Shown here: positions 47,173 to 56,025 of the stretch, in pieces
Position numbering within the stretch: position 1 is the first letter of the stretch
Layout of the letters: every line of letters starts with the position of its first letter
NCBI RefSeq assembly: GCF_027859255.1
Contig: NZ_JAQHXR010000002.1
Span: 186,001 to 250,000 of the forward strand
Reading direction: 5' to 3'
Length of the DNA: 64,000 nt
DNA from: Helicobacter ibis
Lineage (GTDB): Bacteria; Campylobacterota; Campylobacteria; Campylobacterales; Helicobacteraceae
The notes under the pieces: generated by a model
Told to the model about the DNA's origin: nothing
The model's database searches: none
The model's input: the letters and a program-made list of their open reading frames with translations, nothing else
Translations under genes and position numbers: made by a program

Positions 47173-47940
47173 ATGGAATGGAAAGCAGATAAATATTTAA
47201 AATTTAAAGAATACAGAAATCTAGCTAACATTGATTTAATAAATGCAATTAAAAGACATGGTAATTCTTATAGCAGCATACTAGATTTAGGTTGCGGTCC
47301 TGGAAATAGCACAACTCTACTAGCACAAACTTTTAAAGATTCAAAAATACTAGCTTTAGATAACTCACAAGATATGATAAATAAAGCAAAAAATCTAAAA
47401 CTAAAAAACTGCACCTTTGAATTATGTGATATAGATAAAAACTTAAACACAACAAATAAATACAACTTAATATTTACAAATGCCTCAATCCACTGGATAA
47501 AAAATCAAACAAAACTTCTAAAAAATATCACAAATATGCTAGAAAAAAATGGAATCTTTGCTATGCAAATACCACTAGATTCAAAGTCTATCTTCCATAA
47601 AAGTGCAAAAACACTTATAAAAAAATATAACACAAAGATAGATAGAATCTTTTTCTCCCTTCCCTATGCTAAATATTACGATATTTTATCAAAGAAGTGT
47701 AAAGTAGAAATGTGGGAGAGCACCTATTTTCATAGATTAGATGATATAGATTCAATTCTACAATGGTATGAAGGCTCAAGCCTTACTTCATACACAAACA
47801 AATTAGAAAAAGATTCACAAAAAGACTTCTTAGATGAGCTATTAAAAATACTAAGCCAAAAAATAAAACCACAACAAAATGGGGATATATTACTTCCATT
47901 TCCTAGACTATTTATAATTTCTAAATATTGCTTTAAGTAA
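47173..47940 (+). CDS. Tam-like class I methyltransferase
   Basis: A 255-residue SAM-dependent methyltransferase. SAM motif LDLGCGPGNSTTLLAQTF, then NASIHWIKNQTKLLKNI and FAMQIPLDSKS closely follow the trans-aconitate 2-methyltransferase (Tam) pattern; SILQWYEGSSLTSY near the end fits as well. Substrate is uncertain. It follows the biotin carboxylase gene by ten bases. Confidence 0.78.
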   Translation: MEWKADKYLKFKEYRNLANIDLINAIKRHGNSYSSILDLGCGPGNSTTLLAQTFKDSKILALDNSQDMINKAKNLKLKNCTFELCDIDKNLNTTNKYNLIFTNASIHWIKNQTKLLKNITNMLEKNGIFAMQIPLDSKSIFHKSAKTLIKKYNTKIDRIFFSLPYAKYYDILSKKCKVEMWESTYFHRLDDIDSILQWYEGSSLTSYTNKLEKDSQKDFLDELLKILSQKIKPQQNGDILLPFPRLFIISKYCFK

Positions 47941-47987
47941 GATTTTTATATCATTAAAGTTTATTTTTATTTTAAGGGATTTTTATA

Positions 47988-48122
47988 ATGAAAAGAACAT
48001 ATCAACCACATAACACTCCAAGAAAAAGAACTCATGGCTTTAGAGTAAGAATGCAAACAAAAAATGGTAGAAAAGTAATAAACGCTAGAAGAGCTAAAGG
48101 CAGAAAAAGACTAGCAATATAA
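47988..48122 (+). CDS. rpmH: 50S ribosomal protein L34
   Basis: A 44-residue basic protein, [18 protein letters not shown] at the start and [16 protein letters not shown] at the end, typical of L34. AAGGGA precedes the ATG at a normal distance. It heads the rpmH-rnpA-yidD-yidC-jag-mnmE run. Confidence 0.97.
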   Translation: MKRTYQPHNTPRKRTHGFRVRMQTKNGRKVINARRAKGRKRLAI

Positions 48123-48135
48123 TTGGGCTATAAAC

Positions 48136-48456
48136 TTGGTAACACTCACAGAAAAACAACACTTTAACAAAGTCTATAATAGTAATAAAAAATGGCACAC
48201 GGCTTACTTTGTGCTGTTTTTTAAAGATTCAGAGACAAAGAGAGTTGGTTTTAGTGTATCCAAAAAAGTTGGAAATGCGGTGTGCAGAAATCTTATAAAG
48301 CGAAGACTAAGAAGTCTGTATCGGAAATCAGAATCAGATACCATAAATGGGGATATGATACTACTTGCAAAACAAGGTATAGATAAGGCTTCATACAATG
48401 TCTTACAATCGCAATACTTGCACGCATTATCTAAGTTGAAGTTGGTTGCAAGATGA
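48136..48456 (+). CDS. rnpA: Ribonuclease P protein component
   Basis: A 106-residue protein with the RNase P signature RVGFSVSKKVGNAVCRN and IKRRLRSLYR. It assists the catalytic RNA in tRNA 5' maturation. The start is TTG 48136, 13 bases after rpmH, without an obvious Shine-Dalgarno, so it may depend on coupling to rpmH. The gene overlaps yidD by four bases. Confidence 0.93.
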   Translation: MVTLTEKQHFNKVYNSNKKWHTAYFVLFFKDSETKRVGFSVSKKVGNAVCRNLIKRRLRSLYRKSESDTINGDMILLAKQGIDKASYNVLQSQYLHALSKLKLVAR

Positions 48457-48791
48457 GCATTATTGACTGCTATCAGAAATATATATCAAGGCTAATTGCA
48501 CCAAACAAATGCAGATACTTTCCGACATGTTCTCAATATGCAAAAGAGTTATATAAGTTTGATAATCCATTTAATGCAACAATAAAGACGATTTTAAGAA
48601 TCCTATCTTGCAATCAGCTCTTTGCTGGTGGAGTTTCATATCCAAAAATAACAATCAATACATCAAAATTAAAATTAAAAATACAAAATCCAAAATATTT
48701 TCTGTATTGGTTTATCCCAACTAACACCAATTATGCAAACAAACAACAGGTGTATATAATAAAAAACTACAACAAGGCAATCAAATGTTAG
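48453..48791 (+). CDS. yidD: Membrane protein insertion factor YidD
   Basis: A 112-residue protein with the YidD signature YQKYISRLIAPNKCRYFPTCSQYA and GGVSYP, amphipathic and membrane-associated. It supports YidC-dependent insertion. It lies between rnpA and yidC, overlapping each by a few bases, as is standard. Confidence 0.92.
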   Translation: MSIIDCYQKYISRLIAPNKCRYFPTCSQYAKELYKFDNPFNATIKTILRILSCNQLFAGGVSYPKITINTSKLKLKIQNPKYFLYWFIPTNTNYANKQQVYIIKNYNKAIKC

Positions 48792-50380
48792 ATAAATTAG
48801 ACAATTTAAACTCACAAACAAGAATTCTTTTGGCAGTGGCATTAGCATTATTGTTTTTTGTTCCATATAGTTACTTCTATGCACCACAACCAACTGATAC
48901 AAATGCAACAAAAAGCACACAAATATCAACTCAAGCTAACGCGCCAAATGCACCAACACAAGAAACTACACAAACACAAAACATAGATAACGCAACACAA
49001 AGCACAACAAGCACAGATATAATAGCTACTATTGATTCAAAGAATTTCACATACACAATCGACAATCTAGGTAGAATCTCACAAGCAACGCTAAAAGAAG
49101 AAAGATATAAACTAGATTCAAAGCCACTTGAATTGTTCTCAACTTCATTGCAAAACGACCCAAAGCCACTTGAAATCAGATTCTCAAATCAAGTATTAAA
49201 TCAAAAAGCATTCAATATTCCATACACTACAAGTAGTGCAAAATTAGATATAACAAATGATTCTAAGATCATAACTCTAACACAGAATCTAGGTGAGATT
49301 GTGGTTGAAAAGATAATTACCTTTTATCCAAATGGATATTATGAAATCACAATTAATATCCCGGAGAATTACCCATACTTCATATCAACTGGTATGAGAC
49401 CTAGTGTAGAAAATGACGCCTATGTTTTTAAAGGAGTAATAGTTAAAAATAGCGATGGAACAATCACAACAATCGAAGATGGAGACCAAAGCGAACAAAG
49501 TAATTTTGCAAAATCAACAATCCTAGCTGCTGTTGATAGATACTACACTACTTTACTTTTTGATAAAAATGGTATGGATTCTGTTATCTTAAACAATAGC
49601 AAAGATAATCCTATGCCTTTTATAAGCATAAATGGAAGCACAAAACTACAAGGTTATATAGGGCCAAAAGACTATAGATTACTACAAAGTATAGATCCAG
49701 TATTAACTGATGTTGTGGAATATGGAATTATAACCTTCTTTGCCAAACCATTATTCTTGCTATTAGAGATTCTATATAATCTAGTTGGAAACTGGGGTTG
49801 GGCTATTGTTTTATTAACAATAATAGTAAGAATCGTGCTATATCCTCTAACATATAAAGGCATGGTATCAATGCAAAAGCTAAAAGACTTGGCACCAAAG
49901 TTAAAAGAGATTCAAGCGAAGTATAAAGGTGATCCTCAAAAGCTACAAATGCACATGATGGACTTATATAAAAAGCATGGTGCAAACCCAATGGGAGGTT
50001 GTCTTCCTATATTATTACAAATGCCAGTATTTTTTGCTATTTATAGGGTTTTATACAATGCAATAGAGCTCAAAGGTGCAGAGTGGATATTTTGGATAAA
50101 TGACTTATCAGTTATGGATCCTTATTTTATCTTGCCTATTTTAATGGGTGCTACAATGTTCTTACAACAACATCTAACACCAACTGCATTTAGCGATCCT
50201 ATGCAAGAGAAAATCTTTAAATTTTTACCACTTATATTTACTATATTCTTTGTTACATTCCCATCTGGTTTGGTGCTTTATTGGTTTGTTAATAACATAT
50301 TCTCAATATTGCAACAATTAGTTATAAATAAAATGTTAGCAAACAAAAAAGAAAAAGAAATCGCTGAACACAAACACTAA
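48785..50380 (+). CDS. yidC: Membrane protein insertase YidC
   Basis: A 531-residue Gram-negative YidC: N-terminal helix (about residues 13-30), a large periplasmic domain to about 315, then five helices with GNWGWAIVLLTIIVRIVLYPLTYK, MGGCLPILLQMPVFFAIYRVLY and FPSGLVLYWFVNNIFS. It inserts inner-membrane proteins with or without Sec. It overlaps yidD by seven bases. Confidence 0.96.
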   Translation: MLDKLDNLNSQTRILLAVALALLFFVPYSYFYAPQPTDTNATKSTQISTQANAPNAPTQETTQTQNIDNATQSTTSTDIIATIDSKNFTYTIDNLGRISQATLKEERYKLDSKPLELFSTSLQNDPKPLEIRFSNQVLNQKAFNIPYTTSSAKLDITNDSKIITLTQNLGEIVVEKIITFYPNGYYEITINIPENYPYFISTGMRPSVENDAYVFKGVIVKNSDGTITTIEDGDQSEQSNFAKSTILAAVDRYYTTLLFDKNGMDSVILNNSKDNPMPFISINGSTKLQGYIGPKDYRLLQSIDPVLTDVVEYGIITFFAKPLFLLLEILYNLVGNWGWAIVLLTIIVRIVLYPLTYKGMVSMQKLKDLAPKLKEIQAKYKGDPQKLQMHMMDLYKKHGANPMGGCLPILLQMPVFFAIYRVLYNAIELKGAEWIFWINDLSVMDPYFILPILMGATMFLQQHLTPTAFSDPMQEKIFKFLPLIFTIFFVTFPSGLVLYWFVNNIFSILQQLVINKMLANKKEKEIAEHKH

Positions 50381-50394
50381 AATAGGAGTAAGTA

Positions 50395-51090
50395 ATGAAA
50401 AAAATAGAAGCAGATACATTAGAAAACGCACTAATTAAAGCTTCTAACGAGTTTTCATGCTCTATAATTGATTTAGAGTATGAAATTATTCAATACCCAA
50501 GTGCTGGATTTTTTGGCTTTGGCAAAAAAAGTGCGATAATATGTGCACAAACCAAAACACCACAAACTGAAATTCAAGCTTCAAACACAGAAGAACAACC
50601 ACAAACAAGCATACAAACAACAAAAGACCTAAATACAATATCTCAACAAGTAAAACAAGAACTAGAAGAACTACTATCATATTTGCCATATAGTATTAGT
50701 TATATATTAGTTGAACCATATGATGATAATACCCTATATATAAAGCTAGATGGTGAAGATTCTGCATTATTAATAGGCAAGGAAGGATATAGATATAAGG
50801 CTATTTCATATATGATTTTTAATTGGATAAACCATAAATACGACTTAATGGTAAGGCTTGAAATTGCTGAGTTTCTAAAAAATCAAGAAGAAATGATAGC
50901 AAACTATCTGCTACCAACAATAGAAACAATCAAACTACATGGTAAAGCCCAAACTAAGCCATTAGATGGGGTTTTGGCATATATTGCATTAAAGCAACTA
51001 AGGGATGAATTTCCAAACAAATACATATCATTTAGACTAAATAATAATGGCGAAAGATACATAATTATAAATGACTTCTACAACCAATGA
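50395..51090 (+). CDS. Jag/KhpB-type RNA-binding protein
   Basis: A 231-residue protein with an N-terminal Jag-N domain (MKKIEADTLENALIKASNEF, with GFFGFGKKSA), a Thr/Gln-rich linker, a KH-type domain (LLIGKEGYRYKAISYMIFNW) and a short C-terminal segment in place of a canonical R3H domain. Such proteins bind RNA and influence cell elongation. It lies between yidC and mnmE, and its 3' end overlaps mnmE by 20 bases. Confidence 0.88.
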   Translation: MKKIEADTLENALIKASNEFSCSIIDLEYEIIQYPSAGFFGFGKKSAIICAQTKTPQTEIQASNTEEQPQTSIQTTKDLNTISQQVKQELEELLSYLPYSISYILVEPYDDNTLYIKLDGEDSALLIGKEGYRYKAISYMIFNWINHKYDLMVRLEIAEFLKNQEEMIANYLLPTIETIKLHGKAQTKPLDGVLAYIALKQLRDEFPNKYISFRLNNNGERYIIINDFYNQ

Positions 51091-52447
51091 CACCATAGTA
51101 GCTCCGGCTACTACTTATGGTAAAAGCTCAATAAATATAATAAGACTAAGCGGAAAAGCTTCTAGAGACATACTAGATAAACTAGCACAAAAGCAGATTA
51201 ATATAAATCACAAAGAAGCAAAGCTAATCAAGATATATTTTGCAGATGGAAGTTTGCTAGATGAATGCATAGCTATATATTTTAGAGCACCTAATAGCTA
51301 TACAATGGAAGATGTAGTAGAAATTCAGTGTCATGGTGGTTATTTTATTGCAAAAAGTATATTAAGTGAATGTATAAAGCATGGTGCAAGAATTGCAAAT
51401 GCTGGAGAATTCACAAAAAGAGCATTTCTAGGAGGCAGAATCGATCTAAGCCAAGCACAAGCAATAGCTAAATTAATAGAAAGCAAAAATAAACAAAGTC
51501 ATAATATGCTAATGCGACATCTAAGCGGGGAAATGCGTGATTTTTGCCATTCTTTAAGGCAGAATCTAATAGAACTATTAGCACATAGTGAAGTCTTTAT
51601 AGATTATAGCGATGAAGATTTACCAAACGACCTAATAAATAGCATGGTTACAAAGCTAGAAAATATCGAACAAAAACTACAAAACCTAATTGATTACTCA
51701 AAGCATAAACAAGCAACAATAAAAGGTCATAAAATATGCATAATAGGCAAACCAAATGTAGGAAAAAGCACTCTTTTAAACACATTATTAAACGAAGATA
51801 GAGCAATCACAAGTGAAATAGCAGGAACAACAAGAGATAGTATAGAGGCTGAATTCATATTTAGAGGGCATAGCTTGTTATTGATTGATACTGCAGGAAT
51901 AAGAGATAGTAAAGACCTAATAGAGCAAGAAGGCATAAAAAGATCTCTAAAAAAAGCACAAGAAAGCGATATATTAATAGCAATATTTGATATAAGCAAA
52001 GAGCTAACTAAAGATGATACAGAAATAATAAATATACTAAAGGAAGCAAATAAAGAAGCATTTGTAATTCTAAACAAAAATGATTTACAAAGCAAGTTTG
52101 ACATTGATATAATAAAAGAGTTTTCTCCATTTAAAATATCTCTAAAAGATATAAACGCCACAAATGAAGATTCTCCATTATCTGATTTTAAGAATTCTTT
52201 AGAAAACCACCTAAATAAAAGCGACAATATAGAATCTCTAATTCTTAGTTCAGAATATCAATATCATGCAATAAATAACTGCATAGAAGCAATCAAAAAT
52301 AGCAAAGAACCATTTTTGTTTGGGGAGTTAGAATTATTTAGCTTTCATATAAATACAGCTATAAAAGAAATCGCTAAAATAACAAAACCATACGAGTATA
52401 GTGAAGTATTGGATAGCATTTTTAGCGATTTTTGTCTTGGAAAATAA
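51071..52447 (+). CDS. mnmE: tRNA modification GTPase MnmE
   Basis: A 458-residue GTPase that with MnmG adds the 5-carboxymethylaminomethyl group to wobble uridines. An N-terminal folate-binding domain (ATTYGKSSINIIRLSG), a central GTPase domain with GKPNVGKSTL, TAGIRD and NKND, and C-terminal FCLGK (the family's CxGK motif) are present. It ends the rpmH operon and abuts the RND exporter's stop. Confidence 0.95.
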   Translation: MTSTTNDTIVAPATTYGKSSINIIRLSGKASRDILDKLAQKQININHKEAKLIKIYFADGSLLDECIAIYFRAPNSYTMEDVVEIQCHGGYFIAKSILSECIKHGARIANAGEFTKRAFLGGRIDLSQAQAIAKLIESKNKQSHNMLMRHLSGEMRDFCHSLRQNLIELLAHSEVFIDYSDEDLPNDLINSMVTKLENIEQKLQNLIDYSKHKQATIKGHKICIIGKPNVGKSTLLNTLLNEDRAITSEIAGTTRDSIEAEFIFRGHSLLLIDTAGIRDSKDLIEQEGIKRSLKKAQESDILIAIFDISKELTKDDTEIINILKEANKEAFVILNKNDLQSKFDIDIIKEFSPFKISLKDINATNEDSPLSDFKNSLENHLNKSDNIESLILSSEYQYHAINNCIEAIKNSKEPFLFGELELFSFHINTAIKEIAKITKPYEYSEVLDSIFSDFCLGK

Positions 52448-54763
52448 CTACTTTATAAGTAGCATTCTAGGTAATAAAATAAGCGATGAAATAAGCATTA
52501 AAATCATAACTGCACTTGTAATAATCCCAAAATAAATCGTAGGCACAAAACTACTACTAGTCATAGTTAGAAATCCAATTATAATTACAACAGCAGTGTA
52601 ATACATGGCATTTCCTATTGATTTATGTGAGTTTCTTATTGCAGTCTCTTTTGAGTTTGTCTTAATTTCTTCTTTGTATCTATGAATATAGTGTATTGCA
52701 TGATCTACACCCATTCCAAGAGATATAGCAGCAATAGTAGCAGTCATAATATCAAGACTAATACCGCTAATACCCAAAATCCCAAATACAACACATAGCG
52801 GAATCATATTTGCCACAAATGCAATAATTGCAAGTTTAAAACTTCTAAACACAAGCACAAAAAGCACAAAAATAATAAGCATAACAAATAATAAAGTATC
52901 AACTTGTGAGCTAATTAAACTCTGTAATAAATCATTATACAAAACCATAAGTCCATTTACTTCAAAGCTTACATTTTCACTCTCTAAAATATTTGCTAGT
53001 TCTAGCTTTACTTGTTTTATAAACTCATCTCTCTTTAAGCTAGATGAAGAATCAAGGATTCTAACTACAAATCTCAACTCATCTTGTTGTATATTTGCAT
53101 AAGGATAGAAGAGTTGCGATTTTAAAGATTCATCTAAATTATCATAAAGAAACGAAAAGGTAAATCCATCTGGCTTTAAGCCTAATTCCTCTAATAACAG
53201 TGAGACACTATGCAAACTAAGTATAGACCCAGCATATTCATTCTCTAAAAAATACTCGTGAATCTTTTTTGCTATTCTTAGTTTTTCTTCGCTAAAGAAA
53301 TACTTATCCTCTTTTGCCAACTCTTCAAATTCACTTTCAAACTCATCATTAATGCTATCTTTTGTTTCGTTTGTTGCAAATTTCACTATAACTTCAAGAG
53401 GTATTGTACCTCCTAGGTTTTCATCAATTACAAGTAGCCCCTCTTTGATCTCACTACCACTTTTAAAATAATTAATAAAGCTATTTTCAACACTCAAATA
53501 CCTAATGCCATAAACACTAAATACAACACATAAAAATGCAACAAAATAGATTCTAAGCTTATTGTTTATCGCAATATTTGAGCTAAACTCTAAGATTCTA
53601 AGACCAAGTGAGACAAACTCAACTTCTCTAGGAATCCTCACAAGCATCATAAATGACATAAAAACAACAAAAGTAAAAATAAGTGCAACTAAAACACCAA
53701 TTGCCATAACTACACCTAAATGCACTATTGGCATAATATTTGCAAACATAAGCCCTAAAAAACCTATCATAGTAGTGGCAACAGCATAAAAACTAGGAGT
53801 GGTTTTCTGCAATGCAGTAATTAAAATTAGTCGTTTTTTATCTGCATTTTTGTATTTTTTTATATTTTCTAAATAAGAGACTATTAGATGTATTATCAAA
53901 GATATATTAACAACAAATAAAATAGATATATAATTTGATGAGACTATTGTTATTTTATATCCTAAAAGTGCAAAGATTCCACTACTTATAACAAGTGTAA
54001 AAATACACACAACAATAGATAAAATAACAAAGCTAAGATTCCTAAAAAATAACCACATAACAACTGCTAAAATCAAACCAAGCAATAAAGTATAAACCAA
54101 TAAATCAGACTTAATATAATAAACAATATCATCAACTATTAAAGGCACACCACCTATATACATCTCATCTTTATAGCTATTTTTTATTTTCTTTATCTCA
54201 TCTATTGTGTGGCTATAATCAAATCCACTTTTCAAAAAAACGACAATTCCAGCAGTTTTTGAATCTTCTGAAATTATATTTTCTTTAAAAAATGGATTAT
54301 TTAAAATTTCTTCTTTAGCAAGATTTATGTCTATTTGTGGAGATAGAATATTTGCATTAGCCTTTATATTATCTTGTAAAGAAAAATCTTTAATACTCTT
54401 TAGAAGTGGTGCATTTGCTATGCTTAGCGTTGATTGCACCGCATCTAGTTTGGAAATTTTTTGCAAGAGCTCCTCTATAAATGCAATTGAATCTTTGCTA
54501 AACACATCTCCGCTCTTAGGGGTATAAGCAAGAAGCAAAAAATCACTACCTTGATAATTTTGAACTATATTTTCATAGGTTTTGTAATTTTGATTATCAT
54601 CATATACTAAGCTTTCTGAACTTGCATCAATAGAGATTCTAAAAGCAAAAAATAAAAAGAATAAAAAAATAGACAAACACAAAAGAAGTGTCAGTCTATA
54701 ATGATTAATAACACCAGAAAATATTAAAGATAAAAAATTATTCTTCTGCAAATAGCTCACCAC
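52448..54763 (-). CDS. RND/MMPL-family exporter in a Mla-type lipid operon
   Basis: A 771-residue RND-superfamily (HAE3/MMPL-like) membrane protein: a first helix, a periplasmic domain to about residue 210, helices to 400, a second periplasmic domain and a final helix bundle with the conserved IAAISLGMGVDHAIHYIHR, which resembles the proton-relay GXXXD region. The start overlaps the MlaC gene's end by 26 bases. With MlaC and MlaA next to it, it probably moves phospholipids or similar hydrophobic compounds. I see no MlaFEDB ABC genes nearby. Confidence 0.85.
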   Translation of the reverse strand: MVSYLQKNNFLSLIFSGVINHYRLTLLLCLSIFLFFLFFAFRISIDASSESLVYDDNQNYKTYENIVQNYQGSDFLLLAYTPKSGDVFSKDSIAFIEELLQKISKLDAVQSTLSIANAPLLKSIKDFSLQDNIKANANILSPQIDINLAKEEILNNPFFKENIISEDSKTAGIVVFLKSGFDYSHTIDEIKKIKNSYKDEMYIGGVPLIVDDIVYYIKSDLLVYTLLLGLILAVVMWLFFRNLSFVILSIVVCIFTLVISSGIFALLGYKITIVSSNYISILFVVNISLIIHLIVSYLENIKKYKNADKKRLILITALQKTTPSFYAVATTMIGFLGLMFANIMPIVHLGVVMAIGVLVALIFTFVVFMSFMMLVRIPREVEFVSLGLRILEFSSNIAINNKLRIYFVAFLCVVFSVYGIRYLSVENSFINYFKSGSEIKEGLLVIDENLGGTIPLEVIVKFATNETKDSINDEFESEFEELAKEDKYFFSEEKLRIAKKIHEYFLENEYAGSILSLHSVSLLLEELGLKPDGFTFSFLYDNLDESLKSQLFYPYANIQQDELRFVVRILDSSSSLKRDEFIKQVKLELANILESENVSFEVNGLMVLYNDLLQSLISSQVDTLLFVMLIIFVLFVLVFRSFKLAIIAFVANMIPLCVVFGILGISGISLDIMTATIAAISLGMGVDHAIHYIHRYKEEIKTNSKETAIRNSHKSIGNAMYYTAVVIIIGFLTMTSSSFVPTIYFGIITSAVMILMLISSLILLPRMLLIK

Positions 54764-55322
54764 TTTTTAATCTATCAAAAACACCATCTATACCGCTACT
54801 TTTTAGTATATCAGCAAACTGCGAACGATAAGTCTGCACAACACTAATACCAATAATATCTACATCATAAATCAGCCAATCATTATTCTTTGGATAAAAC
54901 TTAAAAATTATATAGCTTAGTGCTCCATCAATAACGATAGAAGCAGTTAGATTATAGCGATTCTCCTTTATTTGTTCACCACCTACAACCTCGATTGTAT
55001 TATCCTTATATAGCTCTAATTTAGAAGCGAAATTTTGTTGCAAACTTTTCTTATAATAAGATACAAACATCTCCTTTTGTCGATTATCTAAGTTATTATA
55101 CTCTTTAGACAAAGACAACTTTGCCATAAGCTCATAATCAAACATAAAATCAAATAATGCAAATATCTCATCGGCCATAATCTTGCTATCTTTGTTTGTT
55201 TTTACTATTTTCATACTTTTATCAATTCTAGCTTTCATCTCACTTTCTATGCTATCAAACGGAAGTGCATATAAATTAACACAAAGCAAAGCACAGCACA
55301 AAATCACAAATACTTTTTTCAT
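54738..55322 (-). CDS. MlaC/Ttg2D-family periplasmic lipid-binding protein
   Basis: A 194-residue exported protein, signal peptide to about ALLCVNLYA. The mature part follows the MlaC/toluene-tolerance family: ADEIFALFDFMFDYELMAKLSLS, NNLDNRQKEMFVSYYKKSLQQNFASKLELYKD in that order, then NDWLIYDVDIIGISVVQTYRSQFADIL. It should carry a lipid across the periplasm between MlaA and the inner-membrane exporter. One base separates its start from the MlaA stop. Confidence 0.9.
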   Translation of the reverse strand: MKKVFVILCCALLCVNLYALPFDSIESEMKARIDKSMKIVKTNKDSKIMADEIFALFDFMFDYELMAKLSLSKEYNNLDNRQKEMFVSYYKKSLQQNFASKLELYKDNTIEVVGGEQIKENRYNLTASIVIDGALSYIIFKFYPKNNDWLIYDVDIIGISVVQTYRSQFADILKSSGIDGVFDRLKSGELFAEE

Positions 55323-55323
55323 A

Positions 55324-56025
55324 TTATCTCCTAATTAATTCATCTCTGTATTGTTCATAAGAATCTCTAATAAGCAAATAACTATCACTAGAATCTTTTC
55401 TAAATTCATCAAATCTAGGCTTATTTACAACAAAATAATTTATCTCCTTTAGTGCCCTAACGCCAACAGATAAATAAAATGGGTCTAAATAATTTATAGG
55501 ATAGATTAAAGAATCTAAAGGCATAGCAATAGAATCTCTTAAATTGCTAGGTCCTAAAATTGGCAACACCAAATAAAAGCCAGAACCAAATCCATATCTA
55601 CCAAACAATACACCAAAGTCAGATTTATTAGCATACAAACCATTACTAGTAGCAATGTCAAATACACCAAAGATTCCAACCGTGCTATTTAAAGCAAATC
55701 TACCAACCTCATTATAAGTTTCTTCCATTCTAAAAGATAGAAGATTCGTTAGGATATTTAAAGGAGAAAATAAATTATTAAAAAAATTATACACGCCCAT
55801 TCTAAATCCCAAAGGAACCAATGTATTATAAACATCTAGCATGGGAGAAAATACATAATCATATAATTGCCAATTAACATCACTCATAAAACGATTATAA
55901 TTCTCCAATGGGTCATTTACAACCTGTATATACTCTTCTTCAAATTCTTCTAGTTCGTTCAAATTAGCATAAGAAATATTTTGCAAACTGCAAACTAACA
56001 ATAATATTGAAATTATATTTTTCAT
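55324..56025 (-). CDS. MlaA (VacJ)-family outer-membrane protein without an obvious lipobox
   Basis: A 233-residue exported protein of the MlaA/VacJ family: NDPLENYNRFMSDVN, FFNNLFSPLNILTNLLSFR, NEVGRFALNSTVGIFGVFDIA and the FGRYGFGSGFYLVLPILGPS. MlaA extracts phospholipids from the outer leaflet and hands them to MlaC. MlaA is usually a lipoprotein; here LLLVCS has Val where a lipobox needs Gly, Ala or Ser, and a normal signal-peptidase site (SYA) follows, so it may be anchored without lipid. The gene overlaps dxs by four bases. Confidence 0.9.
   Translation of the reverse strand: MKNIISILLLVCSLQNISYANLNELEEFEEEYIQVVNDPLENYNRFMSDVNWQLYDYVFSPMLDVYNTLVPLGFRMGVYNFFNNLFSPLNILTNLLSFRMEETYNEVGRFALNSTVGIFGVFDIATSNGLYANKSDFGVLFGRYGFGSGFYLVLPILGPSNLRDSIAMPLDSLIYPINYLDPFYLSVGVRALKEINYFVVNKPRFDEFRKDSSDSYLLIRDSYEQYRDELIRR

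Noticed and set aside
52448-52463. Short hairpin CTACTT-TAT-AAGTAG at the mnmE/RND junction as a bidirectional terminator
   Set aside because: Only six A/T-rich pairs, inside the RND coding end, and no T run; too weak to list.
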